Shown: piece by piece, positions 1-4,606 of the stretch
How the letters are laid out: each line of letters begins with the position of its first letter
Position numbering within the stretch: position 1 is the first letter of the stretch
Source of the DNA: an uncultured Bacillota bacterium
GTDB taxonomy: Bacteria; Bacillota; Clostridia; Peptostreptococcales; Anaerovoracaceae
Assembly: GCA_946408315.1 (NCBI GenBank)
Contig: CAMJRV010000213.1
Location: forward strand, 1-5,238
Length of the DNA: 5,238 bases
Direction: 5' to 3'
Program-made: the position numbers and the translations under genes
The notes under the pieces: generated by a model
Told to the model about the DNA's origin: nothing
The model's input: the letters and a program-made list of their open reading frames with translations, nothing else
Database searches by the model: none

Positions 1-1
1 G

Positions 2-424
2 TACGATTATATCGTCGACGCCATCGACGATGTGCCGGCGAAGCTCTTGCTGATCCGAACGGCAAATCAGCTTTCGGTTCCGATCATTTCTTCTATGGGA
101 ACGGGAAACAAGTTTGATCCGTCCCTGTTTCGGATAGACGATATCCGGAAGACGAACACCTGTCCGCTGGCCAAGGTGATCCGAAAGGAAACGGCAAAGA
201 TGGGAATCAAAAACCTCAAGGTTCTCTTCTCGACCGAGGCGCCTCATCGGGAGGAACTGCCGGAAGACGGCAGCCGTTCCCCCGCAAGCATCGCATTCGT
301 CCCATCGACGGCGGGCCTTCTGATCGCAGCGGAGGTAATCCGGGAGCTGCTCTACACGGCGCCGACGGAACGGACGCTTTTCGGAATCAAGCTGCCGACC
401 CCTGGGATCAAGACCGATTATTGA
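2..424 (+). CDS. tcdA: tRNA threonylcarbamoyladenosine dehydratase, C-terminal part (5' end outside window)
   Basis: This is the last 140 or so codons of an E1-like (ThiF/MoeB/HesA fold) enzyme. The family's TcdA (CsdL/YgdL) uses ATP to cyclise the t6A37 side chain of ANN-decoding tRNAs to ct6A in the cytoplasm. Reading enters in frame at base 2 with YDYIVDAIDDVPAK, the E1-fold strand whose aspartates follow the nucleotide-binding core. Next come SMGTGNKFDPSLFRIDDI and KTNTCPLAKVIRKE, which match the TcdA-type CPLAK crossover segment. The C-terminal SIAFVPSTAGLLIAAEVIREL helix is also typical. The N-terminal GxGGVG ATP-binding loop must lie upstream of the window. It ends at TGA 422-424. All eight arginine codons seen are CGN, unlike rpsB. 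ThiF or MoeB paralogues are less likely because no zinc-binding CxxC pair is visible in this part. Confidence 0.9.
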   Translation, partial: YDYIVDAIDDVPAKLLLIRTANQLSVPIISSMGTGNKFDPSLFRIDDIRKTNTCPLAKVIRKETAKMGIKNLKVLFSTEAPHREELPEDGSRSPASIAFVPSTAGLLIAAEVIRELLYTAPTERTLFGIKLPTPGIKTDY

Positions 425-442
425 TACGGAATGTCGAAAAAA

Positions 443-462
443 GCAGATAAATGCGGATAAAA
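443..462. repeat. Short tandem repeat, two 10-bp units
   Basis: GCAGATAAAT is followed directly by GCGGATAAAA, an 8/10 match with a one-helical-turn period, in the AT-rich gap between tcdA and the lytTR gene. It could be a regulator site or chance. LytTR proteins bind direct repeats, but usually with a wider spacing than this. Confidence 0.3.
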
Positions 463-490
463 GTAGGAAAAAACATCGCTGAGGCTGCAA

Positions 491-506
491 CATTTTTTGA
501 AAAATG
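491..506. promoter_or_regulatory. AT-rich inverted repeat after tcdA
   Basis: CATTTTT (491-497) and AAAAATG (500-506) are perfectly complementary with two bases between them. It is the only hairpin-like candidate close to the end of tcdA, but the stem is almost all A-T with no GC core, so it would be a poor intrinsic terminator. It may instead be part of the lytTR promoter, since a -35-like TTGAAA overlaps its centre. Confidence 0.3.
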
Positions 507-526
507 CCACCCCTTTTATGAATAAT
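497..526 (+). promoter_or_regulatory. Possible sigma-A promoter for the lytTR gene
   Basis: TTGAAA at 497-502 matches the -35 consensus at 5 of 6 positions. AATAAT at 521-526 matches the -10 consensus at 5 of 6, with an 18-bp spacer. Initiation would fall near 533, inside the ribosome binding site, leaving only about ten bases before the ATG. That position is awkward for translation and lowers confidence. The alternative is readthrough from the tcdA transcript. Confidence 0.35.
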
Positions 527-539
527 AAAAGGAGGTGGC
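506..539 (+). promoter_or_regulatory. Hairpin sequestering the lytTR ribosome binding site
   Basis: Bases 506-519 (GCCACCCCTTTTAT) pair with 525-539 in 14 base pairs interrupted only by a bulged A533, leaving a 5-nt loop GAATA (520-524). The 3' arm contains the whole Shine-Dalgarno GGAGG (531-535), which lies 7 nt before the ATG at 543. In any transcript starting upstream of 506, the ribosome binding site would therefore be buried in a stable helix. The pairing is seen directly; translational control is inferred. The same palindrome could act as a DNA operator. Confidence 0.6.
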
Positions 540-542
540 GGA

Positions 543-911
543 ATGAAGCCAAACAGCAACGGCAATTCTGGTCCAGGCTGCCATGGGAATTACATTCCCG
601 TGGTTACGCGAAAGGAAACGGCCAAAGTATGTCTCAGTGAAATTCTGTATATCGAAACAGAATTGCGGACCGTGATCATCTATACGGAAATCCGCGCTTA
701 CCGATTCTACGGAAAACTCGACGAGGTGATAAAGTCTCTGAACGGAAATTTTTATCGCTGTCACAAGAGCTGTATCCTCAACATGGAAAAAATCATCCGG
801 ATGGAGGACGGCATCTTTCATTTTGAAGGCGGAGAGACGCTCCGGATCGGTCAGAACAATTATCAGCGCACAAGGCGCCACTATATCAGGTTTCTTATGG
901 AAAAACGATAA
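543..911 (+). CDS. Stand-alone LytTR-domain DNA-binding protein
   Basis: A 122-residue protein that is almost entirely one LytTR domain, about residues 18-118. LytTR is the beta-rich DNA-binding domain found at the C terminus of AgrA/LytR-type response regulators. Hallmarks are LSEILYIET (31-39, the opening strand), the FYRCHKSCILNMEKI segment (70-84) with conserved His74, Ser76 and Asn80, and a closing strand ending near IGQNNY. There is no receiver domain, transmembrane helix or signal peptide, and no histidine kinase gene beside it, so it is not an ordinary two-component regulator. The first 17 residues are Asn/Gly-rich and look disordered. The ATG at 543 is supported by GGAGG at 531-535. 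The gene lies between tcdA and the rpsB promoter with its own terminator, so it appears to be a separate unit. Its targets are unknown; short LytTR proteins of this kind are often autoregulatory or paired with an inhibitory membrane protein, and none is seen here. Confidence 0.92.
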   Translation: MKPNSNGNSGPGCHGNYIPVVTRKETAKVCLSEILYIETELRTVIIYTEIRAYRFYGKLDEVIKSLNGNFYRCHKSCILNMEKIIRMEDGIFHFEGGETLRIGQNNYQRTRRHYIRFLMEKR

Positions 912-937
912 AAAAAGCGGCGGTTGCCGCTTTTTTT
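911..937 (+). terminator. Intrinsic terminator after the lytTR gene
   Basis: GCGGC (917-921), loop GGTT (922-925) and GCCGC (926-930) are followed by seven T residues (931-937). The preceding A run (911-916, overlapping the TAA stop) extends the stem to 11 bp and would let it work in both directions. It separates lytTR from the rpsB promoter that begins three bases later. Confidence 0.9.
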
Positions 938-939
938 CC

Positions 940-968
940 TTGATTTTCAAACTGTAATAGTGTATAGT
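940..968 (+). promoter_or_regulatory. Sigma-A promoter for rpsB
   Basis: TTGATT (940-945) and TATAGT (963-968) are separated by an optimal 17 bp. The promoter sits directly after the lytTR terminator. The predicted start is around 975, giving a leader of about 135 nt before rpsB. Confidence 0.75.
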
Positions 969-989
969 ATTCGAGGATATGTCTCGAAT
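969..989. promoter_or_regulatory. Inverted repeat over the predicted rpsB transcription start
   Basis: ATTCGAG (969-975) and CTCGAAT (983-989) are perfect complements around a 7-nt centre. The repeat begins one base after the -10 hexamer, so it spans the predicted +1. This is a classic place for a repressor operator. If transcription began slightly upstream it could instead be a 5'-end hairpin. No known operator consensus is recognised. Confidence 0.45.
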
Positions 990-1000
990 TGAGATGTATT

Positions 1001-1014
1001 ATGATTTAAATCAA
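1001..1014. promoter_or_regulatory. Palindrome resembling a Crp/Fnr-family site
   Basis: TGATTTAAATCA (1002-1013) is a perfect 12-bp palindrome. With flanking bases it matches TTGAT-N4-ATCAA at all but the first position. It lies about 26-40 bases downstream of the predicted start. It may be chance in an AT-rich leader. Confidence 0.25.
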
Positions 1015-1025
1015 ACGAATTCACA

Positions 1026-1082
1026 CACCGCGTTATGGCAAAATGGGTGCCAGAAATGGCCATTTTAGCGGAAGGCGCGGTG
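1026..1082 (+). ncRNA. Structured leader RNA upstream of rpsB, candidate S2-responsive element
   Basis: An outer helix pairs CACCGCG (1026-1032) with CGCGGTG (1076-1082), 7 perfect pairs. Inside it AAAATG (1040-1045) pairs with CATTTT (1061-1066). Then, after a GGT bulge (1046-1048), GCCA (1049-1052) pairs with TGGC (1057-1060) and closes a GAAA tetraloop of the GNRA class. The internal loops (1033-1039 and 1067-1075) are purine-rich on the 3' side. Ribosomal protein leaders often use such forms for autogenous control, and S2 represses rpsB-tsf in Escherichia coli. That this RNA binds S2 is inference. The element ends 13 nt before the AGGAGG ribosome binding site (1096-1101). Confidence 0.55.
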
Positions 1083-1110
1083 GAGGGGAAAAACCAGGAG
1101 GTAAAAAATT

Positions 1111-1863
1111 ATGGCAGTTATTTCAATGAAACAGTTACTGGAAGCAGGCGTCCATTTCGGACACCAGACGAGAAGATGGAACCCTAAGATGGCTCCGTAC
1201 ATCTTCACAGAGAGAAACGGAATCTATATCATCGACCTGCAGAAGACAGTAAAGAAAATCGACGAAGCCTATGCTTTCATGAGAGAAGTTGCGGCGACTG
1301 GAAGACCGGTTCTTTTCGTAGGAACGAAAAAGCAGGCTCAGGCTGCGATCGCCGACGAGGCAAAGAGATGCGGCATGTACTTTGTAAACGAAAGATGGCT
1401 CGGCGGCATGCTGACCAACTACAAGACGATTTCCAGCAGAATCAAGAGACTGAACGATATCAGAGCGATGGAAACAGACGGAACCTTCGAGGCGCTTACA
1501 AAGAAAGAAGTCATTAAGCTGAGAGCCGAGCTGGAGAGACTGGAAAAGTTCTTAGGCGGAATCAAAGACATGAAGGGTATGCCGGCTGCGATATTCGTCG
1601 TCGACCCCAAGAAAGAAAGAATTGCGATCAAGGAAGCAAGAATTTTAGGAATTCCGATCATCGGTATCGTCGATACGAACTGTGATCCGGATGACGTTGA
1701 CTATATTATCCCGGCCAATGACGACGCGATCAGAGCAGTCAAGCTGATTGCGGGAAGAATGGCTGACGCGATCATCGAATCCAACCAAGGCGAAAGCTTT
1801 GCAGAAGCGGATGAAGCCGCAGCTGTGGAAGTCGAAGAAGCCGCGGAAGAGATTGCAGAATAA
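1111..1863 (+). CDS. rpsB: 30S ribosomal protein S2
   Basis: A 250-residue S2 protein, which binds 16S rRNA between the head and body of the small subunit and helps recruit S1 or mRNA. Diagnostic segments in order are [20 protein letters not shown] (6-25), the family signature; [11 protein letters not shown] (66-76); [11 protein letters not shown] (93-103); a coiled-coil protrusion around 120-155; and [19 protein letters not shown] followed by [13 protein letters not shown]. The last 25 residues are an Ala/Glu-rich acidic tail beyond the conserved core. Start ATG 1111 has AGGAGG 9 nt upstream; the stop is a tandem TAA TAA. All 16 arginine codons are AGA, a marked bias fitting very high expression. 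It is the first gene of the translation cluster, followed by tsf as in most bacteria, and is served by the promoter at 940-968. Confidence 0.99.
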   Translation: MAVISMKQLLEAGVHFGHQTRRWNPKMAPYIFTERNGIYIIDLQKTVKKIDEAYAFMREVAATGRPVLFVGTKKQAQAAIADEAKRCGMYFVNERWLGGMLTNYKTISSRIKRLNDIRAMETDGTFEALTKKEVIKLRAELERLEKFLGGIKDMKGMPAAIFVVDPKKERIAIKEARILGIPIIGIVDTNCDPDDVDYIIPANDDAIRAVKLIAGRMADAIIESNQGESFAEADEAAAVEVEEAAEEIAE

Positions 1864-1911
1864 TAAAAAAGCATTACGGAAAAATAAAATAAAAATAGGT
1901 ATTGCGCAGGA

Positions 1912-2014
1912 AATTTTCTGAAAGGCAAGGCGCAGCGATGACTGTGAAGCGACGTGTACATAGCCGTACACGAGGCAAACAGGAAGAAGCTGCAACACAG
2001 CCTTTCAGAAAATT
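1912..2014. repeat. 103-nt rod-like palindromic element between rpsB and tsf
   Basis: The ends AATTTTCTGAAAGGC (1912-1926) and GCCTTTCAGAAAATT (2000-2014) are a perfect 15-bp inverted repeat. Inside are nested GCAGC/GCTGC (1932-1936 with 1989-1993), CTGT/ACAG (1942-1945 with 1979-1982) and an apical CGTGTAC/GTACACG stem (1953-1959 with 1966-1972) closing a 6-nt loop. The internal loops between helices are near-symmetric (5x6, 5x6 and 7x6 nt) and purine-rich. No open reading frame, T tract or target-site duplication is seen. It could be a dispersed palindromic (MITE/REP-like) repeat, a processing or stability hairpin, or an attenuator between rpsB and tsf. The structure is seen; its nature is inferred. 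Confidence 0.7.
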
Positions 2015-2036
2015 AACAAGCAAAGGAGAATAAGAT

Positions 2037-2951
2037 ATGGAAGTAACCGCTAGCTTAGTAAAAGAGCTGCGCGAAAGAACAGGCGCAGGAATGATGGACT
2101 GCAAAAAGGCTCTTGTTGAAACAAGTGGAGATATGGAAAAGGCCATTGAGCTGCTGAGAGAAAAGGGACTTGCAAAAGCCGCCAAGAAGGCGGGAAGAGT
2201 CGCTTCTCAGGGTCTGGTCAAGCTTGCTTTTTCCGCTGACGGAAAGAAGGCTGCCGCAGTCGAAGTCAACTCCGAAACCGACTTCGTTGCAAAGAATGAA
2301 GAGTTTATCGAATTCGTCGAGGTTCTGGCCCAGAAGGCTCTGGATGCAGACAGCGACGATATGGAAGCGTTTATGGCGCTGTCCTATAAGGACGAAGGCA
2401 CCGTACAGGACGCTTTGAACAATAAGATCGCAAAGATCGGCGAAAACATGAACGTCAGAAGGTTTGCGAAGTGCGAAACTCCCGGCGTCGTATATGTCGG
2501 CTATACCCACGGAAACGGCAAAATCGGCGTTGTCGTAGGCTTTGAAACCGACGCAGCCGCTGAAGAAATCGGCGTAATGGGCAGAGACGTGGCAATGCAG
2601 GTCGCTTCCATGAATCCGAAGTTTGTCGATGAGACGGCAGTCGATCCGGCATGGCTGGAAGAAGAGAAAAAGATCGCAGAGCAATTGCTCCTAAACGAAG
2701 GCAAGAAGCCGGAAATGCTCAGCAAGATCATCCCGGGTAAGGTAAAAGCCATCCTTAAGGAAGTTTGCCTTGTAGATCAGAAATTTGTAAAAGACGGAGA
2801 ACTCACTGTAAAACAGTACATCGACAATACTGCCGGCGCGCTGGGCAAGAGCGCCAAGGTTGTTGAAATGATCCGTTATGAAGTAGGCGAAGGCATCGAA
2901 AAGAAAGAAGAAAATTTTGCAGAAGAAGTTGCAAAACAGATGAACAACTAA
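2037..2951 (+). CDS. tsf: Elongation factor Ts
   Basis: A 304-residue EF-Ts, the cytoplasmic nucleotide exchange factor that releases GDP from EF-Tu. The N-terminal UBA-like module (about 1-54) carries the signature LRERTGAGMMDCKKAL (11-26). VNSETDFVAKNEEF follows, with Asp82 and Phe83 at the place of the TDFV motif that intrudes on the EF-Tu magnesium site. The repeated core contains GRDVAMQVASMNPKFV, where Gln stands at the position of the His found in E. coli; I recall this variant from other Clostridia. The length suits the two-subdomain core without the extra modules of some lineages. Start ATG 2037 has AAGGAG at 2023-2028 with 8 nt spacing, only a few bases after the right arm of the 1912-2014 palindrome. 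It is probably cotranscribed with rpsB, since no tsf-specific promoter is visible. Confidence 0.99.
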   Translation: MEVTASLVKELRERTGAGMMDCKKALVETSGDMEKAIELLREKGLAKAAKKAGRVASQGLVKLAFSADGKKAAAVEVNSETDFVAKNEEFIEFVEVLAQKALDADSDDMEAFMALSYKDEGTVQDALNNKIAKIGENMNVRRFAKCETPGVVYVGYTHGNGKIGVVVGFETDAAAEEIGVMGRDVAMQVASMNPKFVDETAVDPAWLEEEKKIAEQLLLNEGKKPEMLSKIIPGKVKAILKEVCLVDQKFVKDGELTVKQYIDNTAGALGKSAKVVEMIRYEVGEGIEKKEENFAEEVAKQMNN

Positions 2952-2959
2952 TCAGGATA

Positions 2960-2968
2960 TGGTATAAT
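2960..2968 (+). promoter_or_regulatory. Extended -10 promoter for pyrH
   Basis: TGG followed by TATAAT (2963-2968) gives a perfect extended -10 element just after the tsf stop. The -35 is weak: the best options are TGAACA at 2941-2946 with a 16-bp spacer or ATGAAC at 2940-2945 with 17 bp, both within the last tsf codons. Extended -10 promoters can tolerate this. The start would fall near 2974-2975, inside the left arm of the following hairpin. It suggests pyrH-frr can be expressed separately from rpsB-tsf. Confidence 0.55.
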
Positions 2969-2969
2969 A

Positions 2970-3723
<754 letters not shown>

Positions 3724-3731
3724 AGAATCAA

Positions 3732-3772
3732 AAATCAAAAGTATCCAGATTAAAAATCCAAATCAAAAGTAT
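3732..3772. repeat. Pair of 13-bp direct repeats between pyrH and frr
   Basis: AAATCAAAAGTAT occurs at 3732-3744 and again at 3760-3772, a 28-bp period. The whole 70-nt gap is A-rich with little G or C until the frr ribosome binding site. It may be an unstructured A-rich translation enhancer, the product of local duplication, or a protein site. Confidence 0.5.
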
Positions 3773-3793
3773 GAAATTGCGGAGGATGAAATT

Positions 3794-4351
3794 ATGAGTA
3801 TTGATGTGCAGCAAGTTCTTGACGAGAAGATGAAGAAGAGCATATCTGTTTTGAAGGAAGAATTAAACACGGTCAGGGCAGGAAGAGCCAATCCGGCATT
3901 GCTGGATAAGGTCACGGTGGATTACTACGGAAGTCCGAGCCCGCTCAAGAACATTTCAAATATATCGGTTCCAGATCCGAGGACCTTAATGATTTCACCG
4001 TTCGATCCAAAATCTATCCATGACATAGAAAAGGCGATCAATGTTGCCAATCTGGGGATCAATCCCTCCAATGACGGCAAGGTGATCCGTCTTGTTATCC
4101 CTGCCGTAACGGAAGAACGCAGAAAAGAACTGATCAAGGTCGTAAAAAAATTCGGTGAGGATTCCAAGGTTGCCGTCAGAAATGAGAGGCGGGACGCCAA
4201 CGATGAACTGAAAAAGCAGGAAAAAGCGGGAGAGTTGACGGAAGACGATCTGAAGAAGGCTCTGGACGATGTACAGAAAAAGACAGATAAAGCGATCAAG
4301 GATATCGATCAGATTATAGCAGATAAAGAAAAGGAAATCATGGAGGTTTAA
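3794..4351 (+). CDS. frr: Ribosome recycling factor
   Basis: A 185-residue RRF, the standard length. With EF-G it splits the post-termination 70S ribosome so the subunits can be reused. The protein has the expected L-shape order: a first helix of the three-helix bundle ending in [16 protein letters not shown] (23-38), the beta-rich domain II with [18 protein letters not shown] and [12 protein letters not shown], then the return helices with [20 protein letters not shown] and the conserved arginine-rich [15 protein letters not shown]. Start ATG 3794 has GGAGG at 3781-3785 with 8 nt spacing. The pyrH-frr pair is one of the most conserved gene pairs in bacteria. Its last codons contain GGAGG (4342-4346), which is the ribosome binding site for the next gene. 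Confidence 0.99.
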   Translation: MSIDVQQVLDEKMKKSISVLKEELNTVRAGRANPALLDKVTVDYYGSPSPLKNISNISVPDPRTLMISPFDPKSIHDIEKAINVANLGINPSNDGKVIRLVIPAVTEERRKELIKVVKKFGEDSKVAVRNERRDANDELKKQEKAGELTEDDLKKALDDVQKKTDKAIKDIDQIIADKEKEIMEV

Positions 4352-4354
4352 TCA

Positions 4355-4606
4355 TTGAGTGATTTTCCCGACGTATTAGGTATGGAGCTTCATGATGCGA
4401 CAGCCCTTCTGGAAGCAGAAGGGCTGGAGTTTATTATTGTGGAAACGAAACCGCCGAAAAAACGGCGGGCGGAACAGGAGGATTGTGATCCGCCTGAAGC
4501 GGGGCAATCTGCGCTGCGGGTCGTCAAGGTACAGCCCCGAAGCTCCGAGCGCTTTCTTTCGGAAGGAAAACAGGGACTCCTGTTAACGGTGTGCAAATAT
4601 GACTGA
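4355..4606 (+). CDS. Small cytoplasmic single-PASTA-domain protein
   Basis: An 83-residue protein starting at TTG 4355, three bases after the frr stop. GGAGG (4342-4346) lies 8 nt upstream; the next in-frame ATG (4382) lacks a ribosome binding site and would cut away the best motif. FPDVLGMELHDATALLEAEG (4-23) fits the opening of a PASTA domain (PDVxGM, Ala, LL, then GL), and VVKVQPR...GLLLTVCKY (56-82) fits its closing strands, so one whole domain fills the protein. A basic then acidic loop (PPKKRRAEQEDCDPPEAG, 33-50) appears inserted between the halves. No signal peptide or membrane helix is seen, whereas PASTA domains normally lie outside the cell on PBPs and Ser/Thr kinases, where some bind muropeptides. 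It overlaps uppS by 8 bases, implying translational coupling. Function unknown; a role linked to UppS is conjecture. Fold assignment is by eye and moderately sure. Confidence 0.85.
   Translation: MSDFPDVLGMELHDATALLEAEGLEFIIVETKPPKKRRAEQEDCDPPEAGQSALRVVKVQPRSSERFLSEGKQGLLLTVCKYD
4401..4426 (+). promoter_or_regulatory. 10-bp perfect hairpin inside the PASTA-like gene
   Basis: CAGCCCTTCT (4401-4410) and AGAAGGGCTG (4417-4426) are perfect complements around a 6-nt loop GGAAGC. It lies within codons 16-24. It is unusually stable for coding sequence but has no T tract, so it is not a terminator. Role unknown. Confidence 0.4.
4451..4468 (+). promoter_or_regulatory. GC-only hairpin with an A6 loop inside the PASTA-like gene
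   Basis: CCGCCG (4451-4456), six A residues (4457-4462) and CGGCGG (4463-4468) form a 6-bp all-GC stem with an all-A loop. It encodes the Pro-Pro-Lys-Lys-Arg-Arg part of the inserted loop, which may be the only reason for the symmetry. Confidence 0.35.
4569..4584 (+). promoter_or_regulatory. Hairpin just upstream of the uppS start
   Basis: AACAGG (4569-4574) and CCTGTT (4579-4584) pair around the tetraloop GACT. It ends 14 nt before the uppS ATG, and no clear Shine-Dalgarno lies between. It could slow or position ribosomes leaving the upstream gene. Confidence 0.35.

Noticed and set aside
516..950. 144-codon open frame on the minus strand over the lytTR gene
   Set aside because: It is antisense to a clear LytTR domain with a good ribosome binding site, crosses the terminator, and its product resembles no family I recognise.
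1912..2014. Palindrome as an intrinsic terminator of rpsB
   Set aside because: No T tract follows the right arm (next bases are AACAAGC), and tsf needs readthrough because no promoter for it is visible.
1645..2185. Minus-strand frames covering the end of rpsB and the rpsB-tsf gap
   Set aside because: Their low-complexity products mirror the Ala/Glu tail of S2 and the palindrome; no ribosome binding site or family match is seen.
2055..2684. 209-codon minus-strand frame over tsf
   Set aside because: It lies wholly opposite EF-Ts, which matches its family along the whole length; the minus frame is a by-product of codon bias.
3786..3797. ATG at 3786 as an alternative frr start
   Set aside because: It is out of frame, too close to GGAGG, and stops after three codons.
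4382..4606. ATG at 4382 as the start of the PASTA-like gene
   Set aside because: No ribosome binding site precedes it and it would remove the PDVLG part of the domain; TTG 4355 is well placed after GGAGG.
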